From assembly GCF_035989285.1 (NCBI RefSeq), contig NZ_CP108513.1, forward strand, positions 434,001 to 498,000: DNA of 64,000 nucleotides, in the 5' to 3' direction. Below the pieces are notes generated by a model. The model saw only the letters and a program-made list of their open reading frames with translations. It was not told where the DNA came from and made no database searches. Below are positions 8,462-17,238 of the stretch, piece by piece (positions within the stretch are counted from its first letter, which is position 1; every line of letters starts with the position of its first letter). This stretch comes from Streptomyces sp. NBC_01235 (GTDB lineage Bacteria; Actinomycetota; Actinomycetes; Streptomycetales; Streptomycetaceae). The translations under genes were made by a program, and so were the position numbers.

Positions 8462-9226
8462 TCAGCATGCGCCGTCCACCTTTCCCAGCCAGTAGCCGAA
8501 GCCCCGGCGGGTGTGGATCAGCACCGGCGCTTCGCGGTCCACCTTGCGCCTGAGCCGGGAGACGAGCTGCTCGATCGCATTGTCGCCCCGGAAATCGCCC
8601 CAGACGTACCGGCTGATCTGCTCCTTCGACAGCACCCGGTGCGCGTTGACCAGGAGGTGGCGCAGCAGGCGGTACTCGGCGGGCGTGAGGTCGAGGTTGC
8701 GGGTGCCGCGCCGGGCCCGGCAGAGGGTGTCGTCGAGGAGCAGGTCGCCGTAGCCCGGGGCGCTGTTCGGGCGGCCGGGGGCGGCGCCGCGCAGCAGCAT
8801 CTGCATCCGGGCCAGGACCTCGGCCACCCGGAAGGGCTTGGTGACGTAGTCCTCCTCCCCCAGGCCGAGTTCGGGCAGGAGGCGGTCGAGGGAGTCGTAT
8901 GCCGCGAGGTAGAGGACCGGTGGCCGATGGGCGACCACCGGGCGGCCCACCGCACCACTGCCGGCCAGATCCGGCAGCCCGGTGTCGACGACCAGAAGGT
9001 CGAACCGGCGGGCGTCGAGCCGGGCCAGCGCCTCGGCCGCCGTGCCCGTGAGGCTGATCCGGTAGCCCGCCAACTCGAGGGTGGTGGCCAGCAGTTCGGC
9101 GACGTCCGGTTCACTCACGACGATCAGGACGCGCTGACCGGAGCCGCGGGCGAGCGACGGCTTCCCGGTCGGGTACGACGACTCCTCACTCGGGCGTGAC
9201 GGTTTATCGGTCGGGTTGTCGTACAT
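8462..9226 (-). CDS. OmpR/PhoB-family response regulator (orphan)
   Basis: 254 residues. N-terminal receiver domain with phosphoacceptor Asp in LLVVDTGLPD and the conserved Lys in YVTKPF, then a winged-helix DNA-binding domain (LDLTPAEYRLLRHLLVNAHRVLSKEQI, ending GFGYWLG). The acidic pair at the N-terminus reads SEPD rather than the common EDD/DDD. There is no histidine kinase next to it. ATG at 9226 with no strong ribosome-binding site. Downstream of the MarR paralogue 2 on the same strand (91-base gap), so it may share its regulation. Confidence 0.88.
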   Translation of the reverse strand: MYDNPTDKPSRPSEESSYPTGKPSLARGSGQRVLIVVSEPDVAELLATTLELAGYRISLTGTAAEALARLDARRFDLLVVDTGLPDLAGSGAVGRPVVAHRPPVLYLAAYDSLDRLLPELGLGEEDYVTKPFRVAEVLARMQMLLRGAAPGRPNSAPGYGDLLLDDTLCRARRGTRNLDLTPAEYRLLRHLLVNAHRVLSKEQISRYVWGDFRGDNAIEQLVSRLRRKVDREAPVLIHTRRGFGYWLGKVDGAC

Positions 9227-9317
9227 GGCCGTGACCGTTCGTGTCGGGCTCGGGCGGGTCGGACCTCCGGCGAGGCCGGTGCCGCCCGCGGGGTTCTCCA
9301 GGCCGGGTCGCCGGTCG

Positions 9318-9848
9318 TCACGCCGCGGGGGTCGTGGCGCCCGCATCGGACACGCTTCCTTCGTCGAGGGGGTGGGCGAGGAAGACGTCCACCATGCGGT
9401 GGAACAGGTCGGCGAGCTGCCGCAGTTCGCATGGCGACCAGTCCGCCAGGACCAGTTGCATACCGCGGGCGCCCGCGTCGCCCAGCCGCGCGACGGCATC
9501 CTCCCCCAGGGGGGTGAGCCGAATGCGCCGGGCGCGGCTGTCATCGGGGTCGGCGACCCGGGTGACATAGCCGTCCTTCTGCAGCCGCTGCACCTGGCGG
9601 GTGACGTGGGAGGCCTGGACGGCCAGCACCTGGGCGAGCTCCCCCGGGCGCAGGGGGTCGTGCTCGGCGATCTGGCGCAGCATCGCGACGGCGGCCCGGT
9701 CGAGCGGCACGCCCGCCATGACGACCAGCCGTTCGTGCTGCCGGGCACGGACACTCAGGTAGGCGACCTGGGTGAGGACCCGCTCCATCTCGACCGCTGC
9801 GGGCGAGGCGGGGGGCACTGCGGGCGGTGAGGGGGACATGGGTCTCAC
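9318..9848 (-). CDS. MarR-family transcriptional regulator (paralogue 2)
   Basis: 176 residues with the MarR winged helix (PGELAQVLAVQASHVTRQVQRLQKDGYVTR, wing DPDDSRARRIRLTPLG). Strong paralogue of the MarR protein encoded at 5480-5998, including the C-terminal ARGMQLVLADWSP segment. Three copies of a 17-bp palindrome lie upstream, the nearest 14 bases from the ATG at 9848. The two genes flank the P450-type redox operon, suggesting a local duplication. Confidence 0.9.
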   Translation of the reverse strand: MRPMSPSPPAVPPASPAAVEMERVLTQVAYLSVRARQHERLVVMAGVPLDRAAVAMLRQIAEHDPLRPGELAQVLAVQASHVTRQVQRLQKDGYVTRVADPDDSRARRIRLTPLGEDAVARLGDAGARGMQLVLADWSPCELRQLADLFHRMVDVFLAHPLDEGSVSDAGATTPAA

Positions 9849-9861
9849 CCTACCTTTCTGC

Positions 9862-9933
9862 TTGCCTAACTCAAGTAAATCCGGTCGCTTGCTTGACTCA
9901 AGTAATCCACATGTGTTTGCCTAACTCAAGCAA
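9862..9933. promoter_or_regulatory. Array of three 17-bp MarR operator-like palindromes
   Basis: Copies at 9862-9878 (TTGCCTAACTCAAGTAA), 9889-9905 (TTGCTTGACTCAAGTAA) and 9917-9933 (TTGCCTAACTCAAGCAA), starting 27 and 28 bases apart. The consensus TTGCTTGACTCAAGCAA is a perfect palindrome about a central C. The first copy contains TTGAGT on the minus strand, 16 bases before TAGGGT, so it overlaps the likely MarR promoter. Confidence 0.78.
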
Positions 9934-10327
9934 TCCGGTGGCGGTCGCTTCGACCCCCAGGACGAGCCCGACCGCTCGCCACCGCTCCCCGGCCTCTCCT
10001 CGACGGCAGGAGTCCTCCCGTGCAAGACACCGACCACCGCACCTGAACCAACCGCCCGGCCGCCCCTCCCCAGGGGCGTGACCGCACAGACCGGAGTCGC
10101 CTCGAGCGGAGGCGGCTCCCAGGCGCCGAACCCGTGGGGACGGGGATCGGCGCGGTCCCGGGCCCGGCAGCCGGCCCACTCCCCCCCGACCGGCGCCGGA
10201 CCCGGGGCACCTCCCCCTCCACGCCCGCTCGGCCGCCCCGGCCGCCTCTCCCCCGGCCGAGCACAGCAGCCCCACGACCACCGCTGCACGGCGTGGACCA
10301 CCCGGGACGACAGACAGGACCTCTCCC
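9934..10327. other. Intergenic region upstream of SGNH hydrolase
   Basis: About 390 bases of very GC-rich sequence between the operator array and the hydrolase gene. No start codon with a plausible ribosome-binding site leads into a frame that looks like protein; the frames here are Arg/Pro/Gly-rich. I see no clear hairpin or promoter. Confidence 0.4.
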
Positions 10328-11269
10328 ATGAAGACCTCCGTACGAGCCGCGCTGGCCGGAGCGCTCGCCTGCGGCGTGCTGACCACCGCGATCGTGATCA
10401 GCCGGCACGACGACACCTCCGAGTCCGCCCCGCCGAAGGGCCCGTACGTCGCGCTGGGCGACTCCTACACCGCGGGGCCCAAGATCCCGGACCAGGGCGG
10501 CAGCCCCGCCGGCTGCGACCGCTCCGACCGCAACTACCCGGCCCTCGTCGCCCGGCGGCTCGGCCTGCCCGCCGCCGACTTCCGTGACGTCAGCTGCAGC
10601 GGCGCGACCGTCACCGACCTGACCGCGGCCCAGTCCACCGACCACGGCACCAACCCGGCGCAGCTGTCCGCCCTGTCGGACCGGACCCGGCTGGTCACCC
10701 TCGGCATCGGCGGCAACGACATCGGCTTCGCCTCGCTGGTGAAGAGCTGCGTGAAGTCGGGAGTCCTGCGCTTCGCGCTCAGCGCCCTCGAGGCCGGCAC
10801 CGGGAACGCCGTGGACGCGGGGGACGCACCCTGCCGGGCCCGGTACGTCTCCGACGGCGGCGACGAGGTACGGCAGCGGATCGAGGCGGCGGACGAACGG
10901 CTGGGCGAGGCCCTCGCCGAGGTCAGGCGCCGCGCGCCGAAGGCCCGGGTCTACGTCGTGGGCTACCCCGCGATCCTGCCCGCGGGCACCGCCGACTGCG
11001 GCAGCGAGATGGGCCTCGCGGCCGGTGACGTCACCTACCTCCACGACAAGGAGCAGCAGCTGAACCGGATGCTGCGGGAGCGGGCCGGCAAGGCGGGGGC
11101 GGGCTACGTCGACACGTACACGCCCTCGGTCGGGCGCGATGCCTGCGCCGACCGTCAGGTGCGCTGGGTGGAGCCGCTGGTGCCGCTCGCCCCGGCCGCC
11201 TCCGTCCACCCCAACGAGCGCGGCGAGCAGGGCATGGCGGACGCCGTTCTGAAGACCCTCGGCGTCTGA
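10328..11269 (+). CDS. Secreted SGNH-hydrolase (GDSL lipase/esterase)
   Basis: 313 residues. An N-terminal hydrophobic segment after two basic residues (KTSVRAALAGALACGVLTTA) suggests export. SGNH blocks: catalytic Ser in YVALGDSYTAG (about residue 43), Gly in SCSGATVTDL, Asn in TLGIGGNDIGF, and the catalytic His in ASVHPNERG near the C-terminus. Several cysteines fit the disulphide pattern of the Streptomyces extracellular lipase family. It should hydrolyse acyl esters outside the cell. ATG at 10328. An SDR-derived gene follows after 28 bases. Confidence 0.9.
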   Translation: MKTSVRAALAGALACGVLTTAIVISRHDDTSESAPPKGPYVALGDSYTAGPKIPDQGGSPAGCDRSDRNYPALVARRLGLPAADFRDVSCSGATVTDLTAAQSTDHGTNPAQLSALSDRTRLVTLGIGGNDIGFASLVKSCVKSGVLRFALSALEAGTGNAVDAGDAPCRARYVSDGGDEVRQRIEAADERLGEALAEVRRRAPKARVYVVGYPAILPAGTADCGSEMGLAAGDVTYLHDKEQQLNRMLRERAGKAGAGYVDTYTPSVGRDACADRQVRWVEPLVPLAPAASVHPNERGEQGMADAVLKTLGV

Positions 11270-11297
11270 CGGCCCCTCGCGGCGAAAGGAGCACGGT

Positions 11298-11834
11298 ATG
11301 AGCAGCGACCACATCGGCGGCACGGACCTCGACGGGCGCACCGTCGTCGTCACGGGCGCCGGGTCCGGCCTCGGGCGCACCACTGCGCTGGCCCTCGCCC
11401 TGCGCGGTGCGAAGGTACTGATCGCGGACGCGGACGCGGAAGGCGCGCACGGCACGGTCAAGGCGATCGGGAACGCGGGCGGCTACGCCGTCGCGGTCGT
11501 CGGCGACCTCGCTGGACAGGAGGTCGTGGACGACGTCGTGGCCACCACGCTGTGCGCCTTCGGCGCGCTGGACGTCCTGGTGCACGCCACCGTGGTCGTG
11601 GACGAACTGCTCACGCGCGCCGTGCTCCCGCACATGCTGAACGCCGGCGGCGGCTCCGTCGTCTTCGCCGCGTCCGCCCCCGGTGTCGCCGACCTCGTGG
11701 CGTCGCTCGAGGTGGCCTACCGCGCCCGCGGTATTCGCGCCGCGGCCGTCGGCCCGACCGCCGGGCCCGGGCCGAAGGAGCGGGCCGCGGCCGTCGTGCG
11801 CCTCGCCCTCGACGGCGACCGGTCCGTCTTATGA
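11298..11834 (+). CDS. Short-chain dehydrogenase/reductase-derived protein lacking the catalytic residues
   Basis: 178 residues against about 250 for a classical SDR. The NAD(P) motif TGAGSGLG is intact, and strands DVLVHATVVVD, GGGSVVFAAS and RGIRAAAVGPTAGPG are recognisable. The stretch that normally carries NNAG and the catalytic Asn helix is shortened after DVLVHA, and the YxxxK catalytic segment is absent between FAASAPGV and the final strand. It looks like an SDR with two internal in-frame deletions. It may bind nucleotide but should not catalyse the usual reaction; it may be a decaying gene or a regulatory remnant. Weak GAAAGGAG site upstream. Confidence 0.7.
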   Translation: MSSDHIGGTDLDGRTVVVTGAGSGLGRTTALALALRGAKVLIADADAEGAHGTVKAIGNAGGYAVAVVGDLAGQEVVDDVVATTLCAFGALDVLVHATVVVDELLTRAVLPHMLNAGGGSVVFAASAPGVADLVASLEVAYRARGIRAAAVGPTAGPGPKERAAAVVRLALDGDRSVL

Positions 11835-11963
11835 CGTCCACGGCCGCCTGACAACGACCCCTCCGGGAGGGTCACACTCCCCCGGATTCCATCAGGGCTC
11901 CCCCGAGCCCGGCAACACCTGTTTCCCGTGAACGAGTTTCGAGCACCGAGAAAGGCTCCCCTC

Positions 11964-13003
11964 ATGAGCACGATGAAGTCCGTCCAGACCGGCGGGGTCG
12001 ACAAGATCGACGTCGTGGACGTCGAGCTGCCCACGCCCGGACCCAAGGACGCGCTCGTCCGGATCCGCGCCTGCGGCATCTGTGGCACCGACGTCACCTT
12101 CCTGCACATGGGCGGTATGCCCGCCCGGGCCCACCTGGGCGGCGACCTGGTCCCGGTGGCGCTCGGCCACGAGCCGGCCGGTGAGGTCGTGGAGGTCGGC
12201 GCCGAGGTGGACGGCCTGAAGGTGGGCGACCGGGTGGTCGTCAACCCGCAGGACGCGCCCACCGGGATCATCGGCTGCGGCGGAAAGTTCGGCGGGATGA
12301 GCGAGTACCTGCTGATCGAGAACGCCGAGGTCGGCAAGAGCGTCGCCGTCTTCCCCGACACCGTGCCGTTCGACGTGGCCTCGCTCAACGAGCCGATGGC
12401 GTGTCCCGGCACGCCGTCAACCGCTCGGAGGCGAAGCCCGGTGACAAGGTCGTCGTGTTCGGCGCCGGGCCGATCGGCCTGGGCGCCGCGATCTGGCTGA
12501 AGCTGCGCGGTGTGGAGCACGTGGTCGTCGCCGACGTCATCCCCTCCCGGCTGGAGAAGGCACTGGCCGTGGGTGTGGACGCCGTCATCAACTCCGCCGA
12601 GGAGGACGTGGCCGCGCGGCTGACCGAGCTGCACGGGCAGAGCGCCAACGCTCTGGGCCAGCCCCGGCCGGGCACCGACATCTTCATCGACGCGGCGGGC
12701 GCCCCGGTCGTCTTCAACACCGTGGTGCAGTCGGCGAAGTGGGGCGCGAAGCTGGTCATGGTGGCCGTGCAGAAGAAGGGCGAGATCGACCTCGGCGGCA
12801 TGCTCCGTAGCGAACTCACCCTCGTCGCCTCCCAGGGCTACCCGACCGAGATCTTCGAGGTGACCCCGGAACTGGTCGAGCACCAGGAGCGGTTCGCCAA
12901 GCTGATCAGCCACCGCGTCCCGTTCGCCGAGGCCGACCGCGCCTTCGAGCTGGCCCTGACGCCGGGCGCGGCCGAGAAGGTCGTCGTCACGCTGGACGAC
13001 TGA
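11964..13003 (+). pseudogene. Zinc-dependent alcohol dehydrogenase (MDR family), frameshifted
   Basis: Medium-chain dehydrogenase of about 346 residues when joined. The N-terminal half has zinc-ligand motifs (GICGTD, GHEPAGEV); the C-terminal half starts HAVNRSEAKPGDKVVVFGAGPIGLG (NAD fold) and ends at 13003. The halves lie in frame 3 and frame 2. The break is at 12400/12401: one base is missing after ATGGC, and adding one gives the expected P-M-A-V-S-R-H. Either a recent inactivating deletion or a sequencing error. Start ATG 11964 with GAGAAAGG upstream. Substrate unknown; threonine- or polyol-dehydrogenase-like. Confidence 0.85.
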
Positions 13004-13014
13004 GTCCGGGTCGG

Positions 13015-13052
13015 GGTCCGCCGGCCGGGGTCTCGCCCCCGGCCGGCGGACC
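13015..13052 (+). terminator. Strong hairpin terminator after the dehydrogenase
   Basis: Perfect 16-bp stem (13015-13030 pairing with 13037-13052; arms begin GGTCCGCC and end GGCGGACC) with a six-base loop, 12 bases after the stop codon. No U-run. Confidence 0.8.
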
Positions 13053-13121
13053 GTGCCGTTGCCCCCCACGCTCCCACTTCCACCGCCTCCCCTGCTGCTC
13101 TTCACGAGAGGAACGGCATCC

Positions 13122-14273
13122 ATGCGCGCGACCCTGCGACAGGCTGCGCGGGCCACGGTTCACCTCTTCCTGGCCGCCCTCATGGCCTTCGGGTCGTACA
13201 TCTTCATCACCGTCCTGCTGATCACCGCCACGGGCTCGGTCGCGGTGGTCGGGATCTGGCTGCTGCCCGAGACCGTGCTGCTGATCCGCCGGATAGCCGG
13301 CGCCAAGCGGCAGTTGACGGCGTCCTGGACCGGCCGGGAGATCCCCGAGGCGTACCGGCCGATCACCGGTCCCGTGCGTGAGCGGCTGCGGACGGCCGTC
13401 CGGGATCCCGGAACGCTCACCGACGTGCGCTGGATGGTGGCGCACTACGCCTACGGCTGGCTGACGGTGCTGATGCTGCCGCTGTGGCCGGCGGGGCTGC
13501 TCGTCGACGGGGTGTGGAGCGGGCTGCTGGGCCGGGAGGCGCTCGTCCTGCCGTTGATCGTCAGGCTCGCCGACCTCGAGGCGCGCTGGTCGGCCGCTCT
13601 GCTCCGGCCCTCCCCGAAGGCGCTGCTGGCCCGGCGCGTCGAGCAGCTGACCGCCACCCGGGCGGACGCGGTCGCCGCGCACGGCGCCGAACTGCGCCGT
13701 ATCGAACGGGATCTGCACGACGGCGCCCAGGCGCGTCTCGTCGCGCTCTCCATGCGCATCGGGCTGGCCAGGCGGGCGTACGGGGCCGATCCCGAGACGG
13801 CGCGCAAGCTGCTGGCCGACGCGCAGGACCAGGCCGAGGAGGCGCTGACGGAGCTGCGGCACGTCGTGCGCGGCATCCATCCGCCCATCCTCACCGACCG
13901 GGGGCTCGTGGGCGCCGTACGGGCGCTCGCGGCCGGCAGCGGCCTGCGGGTGGCGGTGCGGGCGGACGATCCGGCGGACGGGCCCCGGGCCCCGGCCGCG
14001 GTGGAGGCGGCCGCCTACTTCGTGATCGCCGAGGCGCTGACCAACGCCGCCAAGTACAGCGGGTCCGAGCGGGCGGAGGTCGTCCTGGCGCGCTCCCGGA
14101 CCGGGCTGAGCGTGCGGGTGCGCGACCAGGGGTGCGGCGGCGCCGACGAGAGGGCCGGATCGGGGCTGCTGGGGATGCGGCGCCGAGTCGCCGCGCTCGA
14201 CGGGACGGTGCGGGTGACGAGCCCCGTGGGCGGGCCGACGGTGGTCGAGGTGGAGCTGCCGTGCGTGTGGTGA
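13122..14273 (+). CDS. Sensor histidine kinase, NarL/DesK type, apparently without its response regulator
   Basis: 383 residues. N-terminal membrane-sensor region with two pairs of hydrophobic segments (about 12-60 and 110-135), then HisKA_3 dimerisation domain with phospho-His in ERDLHDGAQARL (about residue 197), and HATPase_c domain (EALTNAAKYS; GSGLLGMRRRV). ATG 13122 chosen for the GAGAGGAACG site. A LuxR-type regulator gene normally overlaps the 3' end of such kinases. Here the sequence after the stop is not a receiver domain and instead runs into an MmpL remnant, so the partner has probably been deleted. Confidence 0.9.
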   Translation: MRATLRQAARATVHLFLAALMAFGSYIFITVLLITATGSVAVVGIWLLPETVLLIRRIAGAKRQLTASWTGREIPEAYRPITGPVRERLRTAVRDPGTLTDVRWMVAHYAYGWLTVLMLPLWPAGLLVDGVWSGLLGREALVLPLIVRLADLEARWSAALLRPSPKALLARRVEQLTATRADAVAAHGAELRRIERDLHDGAQARLVALSMRIGLARRAYGADPETARKLLADAQDQAEEALTELRHVVRGIHPPILTDRGLVGAVRALAAGSGLRVAVRADDPADGPRAPAAVEAAAYFVIAEALTNAAKYSGSERAEVVLARSRTGLSVRVRDQGCGGADERAGSGLLGMRRRVAALDGTVRVTSPVGGPTVVEVELPCVW

Positions 14274-14448
14274 GCGCCGCCCCGGTCCGCCTGTCGGATG
14301 ACGGGCGCGATGGCCCGTACTGCGTTCTCAGTACGCCGGATTGTCGGCAGCCGCACGACGACGTGCGGGGCCCGCTGCCGGAAGCCTGGGGCGGTACTCG
14401 AGATCGGATGGGGAGACCTCCGTTCCATGGCCGTACATCTGTCTCGAC
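14274..14448. other. Probable deletion scar between kinase gene and MmpL remnant, with a palindrome
   Basis: About 175 bases that fit no family in any frame. It contains a palindrome CGTACTG (14316-14322), six-base spacer, CAGTACG (14329-14335), typical of a TetR or MarR operator. It may be the old control site of the transporter whose C-terminus follows. Confidence 0.5.
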
Positions 14449-15153
14449 CGCGCGACCGGCGCGACGTTCTCGGTCACCGGCACGACCGCGGTGAACATCG
14501 ACGTCTCCGAGAAGGTCCAGTCAGCCCTGATCCCCTACCTGATGGTCGTGGCGGGTCTGGCCTTCGTGCTGCTGCTGATCGTCTTCCGGTCCGTCCTGGT
14601 GCCCCTGAAGGCCGCCATCGGCTTCCTGCTCTCCGTGCTCGCCGCGCTGGGCTCGGTGATCGCGGTCTTCCAGCAGGGCCACGGCGCCTCGCTCCTGGGC
14701 GTCGAGGCGACCGGCCCGATCATGAACATGATGCCGATCTTCCTGGTGGGCATCGTCTTCGGACTCGCCATGGACTACGAGGTGTTCCTCGTTGCCCGGA
14801 TGCGGGAGGCGTACGTCCACGGGAACAGGCCGGCGCAGGCCGTGGTGAGCGGCTTCCGGCACAGCGCCCGGGTCGTGGTGGCCGCCGCACTGATCACGAT
14901 CGCGGTGTTCGCCGGGTTCGTCACGGCCGACGAGTCCCTGCTCAAGATGATCGGGTTCGGGCTGGCGGCGGCCGTGCTGCTCGACGCGTTCGTCGTGCGC
15001 ATGGCCTTCGTACCGGCGGTGCTGGCACTGCTGGGGCAGGCGGCCTGGTGGCTGCCGAAGTGGCTCGACCGGGCGCTGCCGACCGTCGACGTGGAGGGCG
15101 AGTCCCTCGCCCGCGCCGAGACCGCGACGCGGCGGGAGGCCGCCCCTGTCTGA
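14449..15153 (+). pseudogene. MmpL-family transporter, C-terminal remnant
   Basis: About 235 residues matching the last third of an MmpL/RND-type exporter that normally has about 700. Recognisable pieces are VTGTTAVNIDVSEKV, helices around LIPYLMVVAGLAFVLLLIVF and PIFLVGIVFGLAMDYEVFL (the conserved proton-relay region with D-Y), and the C-terminal helix FGLAAAVLLDAFVVRM. The N-terminal helices and first porter domain are absent, and homology starts at 14449 with no fitting start codon. Nonfunctional as a transporter. Confidence 0.85.
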
Positions 15154-15173
15154 CCTTCCCCTCCTCCCGAGGG

Positions 15174-15205
15174 GGTGGGCCGCCCGTGTCATCACGCACG
15201 GGCGG
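15174..15205 (+). terminator. Hairpin terminator after MmpL remnant
   Basis: Perfect 12-bp stem GGGCCGCCCGTG (15174-15185) with CACGGGCGGCCC (15194-15205) and an eight-base loop, 21 bases past the remnant's stop. No U-run. Confidence 0.75.
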
Positions 15206-15269
15206 CCCCGCCCGTCCGACGCGACGGGCAACGACCACGATGGGTCCGAGCCCCGACCGGAGTCAGCCG

Positions 15270-16472
15270 ATGTTCATCCCCTGGCAGCGCTACGCGGACG
15301 ACCACGCCCGCACCGTCGACACGATGACGGCCGTCCTGCTGTTCGCCGCGTTCCTCTTCGGCAGCGAGATCAGCATGCCGAGCAACGACCAGCCCGACGC
15401 CGCGGGCCCGACGATCGCCCTCGCGCTCGTCTCCTGCGGCACGCTGCTGCTGTGGCAGCACACCCGCCCCGGTGCGGCCGTGGCCGTGACGGCGTGCTGC
15501 GTCGCCGGCGCGATCGCGTGCGGCCACCTCATCACGCCGCTCCTGCTGGGCCCCCTCGTGCTCGCGCTCTACCGGCTGACCGTGCGCACCGGCCGCCGCA
15601 CCTCGCGCCGCCACTACCTTGCCGCCCTCGCCCTGATCGTGCCGACGGCCCTGTTCGTGGACCCCGTCGCCCACCCCTGGCAGCTGAAGACGATCAGCCC
15701 CGCGGTCTGGCTGCTGTTCCCGGTCGTGACCGGCAACGTCGTCCGCCTCCAGCGCGCCTACGTCGACGCCGTCCAGGCCCGCGCCGAGTACGCCGAGCAC
15801 GGCCGCGAGGAGGAGGCGCAGCGCCGCGTCGTCGAGGAGCGGGTGCGCATCGCGCGGGAGCTGCACGACATCGTCGCCCACCATCTGGCCCTGGCAAACG
15901 CCCAGGCGGGCACCGCGGCCCACCTCGCGCGCACCCACCCCGACCGCGTCCAGGGCCTCCTCACCGACCTCGCGGGTACGACCTCCTCGGCGCTGCGCGA
16001 GCTGAAGGCCACGGTGGGGCTGCTGCGTCAGGCGGACGACGGTGAGGCGCCGCTCGCCCCGAGCCCCGGCCTGGCACAGCTGGCCGAACTGACGCAGACG
16101 TGGGCTGGCCTGGACGTCAAGGTCGCGACCGAGGGCGCGGCGCGGCCGCTCAGTCCTGGCGTGGACCTGACCGCGTACCGCATCGTGCAGGAGGCGCTGA
16201 CCAACGTCACCAAGCACGCGGGCGCGCGCACGGCCCGGGTGCGGCTGCACTTCGGCCGCGACCGGCTGACGATCACCGTCACCGACGACGGCACCGGCGT
16301 GCCCTCGTCGGTCGCGGACGGCCGGGGTTTCGGCCTGATCGGCATGCGCGAGCGCGCCGAGTCCGTCGGCGGTGCCCTCCAGGCGGGGCACCGCCCCGAG
16401 GGCGGCTTCCAGGTCACCACCCGGCTTCCCCTCTACCCCGACGCCCCCGCACCCCGAGAACGGACCCCATGA
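15270..16472 (+). CDS. Sensor histidine kinase, NarL/DesK type
   Basis: 400 residues. N-terminal membrane domain with four to five hydrophobic segments (about 20-35, 50-62, 68-98, 113-125, 140-152), coiled-coil linker (REEEAQRRVVEERVRIA), HisKA_3 with phospho-His in ARELHDIVAHHLAL, and HATPase_c (EALTNVTKHAG; GFGLIGMRERAESVGG). The ATG at 15270 is preceded by GGAG at seven bases; an ATG at 15240 lacks one. The stop overlaps the next gene's start (ATGA), so kinase and regulator are translationally coupled. Signal unknown; the membrane sensor has little extracytoplasmic sequence. Confidence 0.93.
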   Translation: MFIPWQRYADDHARTVDTMTAVLLFAAFLFGSEISMPSNDQPDAAGPTIALALVSCGTLLLWQHTRPGAAVAVTACCVAGAIACGHLITPLLLGPLVLALYRLTVRTGRRTSRRHYLAALALIVPTALFVDPVAHPWQLKTISPAVWLLFPVVTGNVVRLQRAYVDAVQARAEYAEHGREEEAQRRVVEERVRIARELHDIVAHHLALANAQAGTAAHLARTHPDRVQGLLTDLAGTTSSALRELKATVGLLRQADDGEAPLAPSPGLAQLAELTQTWAGLDVKVATEGAARPLSPGVDLTAYRIVQEALTNVTKHAGARTARVRLHFGRDRLTITVTDDGTGVPSSVADGRGFGLIGMRERAESVGGALQAGHRPEGGFQVTTRLPLYPDAPAPRERTP

Positions 16473-17158
16473 CCATCCGCGTGCTGCTCGCCGACGACCA
16501 GGCCCTGTTGCGGGCCACCTTCCGGATCCTCATCGACTCCTGCGACGACATGGAGGTGGTGGGTGAGGCCACCGACGGCGGCGAGGCGGTCGACCTCGCC
16601 CGGCTGCACCGCCCCGACGTCGTGCTCATGGACATCCGCATGCCCGGCACCGACGGCCTCGCCGCCACGTCCGTCATCTGCGCGGACCCCGGCCTGCGCG
16701 ACACCCGGGTGCTGATCCTGACGACCTTCGAGATCGACGAGTACGTCGCCCGGGCGCTGCGGGCGGGCGCGAGCGGCTTCCTCGGCAAGGACGTCACCGC
16801 CGACGCCCTCCTCGACGGCATCCGCACCATCGCGTGCGGCGAGTCGCTGCTCTCCCCGCTCGCCACCCGCTCCCTGATCACCCGTTTCCTGGCCTCGCCC
16901 GCGGAGGGCGCCCGTCTCGCCGCCCCCGACGACCTCACCACGCTCACCGCCCGCGAGCGCGAGGTGATGGCCTGGGTCGCCGAGGGCCACTCCAACGAGG
17001 AGATCGCCGGGAAACTCTTCGTCAGCCCCCTGACGGTCCGCACCCACGTCCACCGCGCCATGACGAAACTCGGTGCCCGCGACCGCGCCCAGCTGGTCGT
17101 CATCGCCTACCGGACGGGCCTGGTGCAGGCCCCTCCGGCACCGCCGGGCACGTCCTGA
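16469..17158 (+). CDS. LuxR/NarL-family response regulator
   Basis: 229 residues, partner of the overlapping kinase. Receiver domain with LLADDQALLR acidic pair, phosphoacceptor Asp in VVLMDIRMPG (about residue 54) and Lys in FLGKDVT. The C-terminal LuxR helix-turn-helix is LTAREREVMAWVAEGHSNEEIAGKL. It should bind DNA as a phosphorylated dimer. Target unknown; no transporter or resistance gene follows directly. Confidence 0.95.
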   Translation: MTIRVLLADDQALLRATFRILIDSCDDMEVVGEATDGGEAVDLARLHRPDVVLMDIRMPGTDGLAATSVICADPGLRDTRVLILTTFEIDEYVARALRAGASGFLGKDVTADALLDGIRTIACGESLLSPLATRSLITRFLASPAEGARLAAPDDLTTLTAREREVMAWVAEGHSNEEIAGKLFVSPLTVRTHVHRAMTKLGARDRAQLVVIAYRTGLVQAPPAPPGTS

Positions 17159-17238
17159 GGGCGCCGGGCACAGCGCCGTTCGGGCGAAACCGGCGCGCCC
17201 TCCGCGTGCGGCGGTCCGGCCGCGTCCACAACTCACCC

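Noticed and set aside
9934..10327. Open frames between the operator array and the SGNH hydrolase
   Set aside because: Low-complexity Pro/Arg/Gly translations with no ribosome-binding sites; treated as intergenic.
14261..14340. Possible response-regulator start (VRVV...) overlapping the kinase stop
   Set aside because: After the first four residues the sequence does not resemble a receiver domain, so no gene was called.
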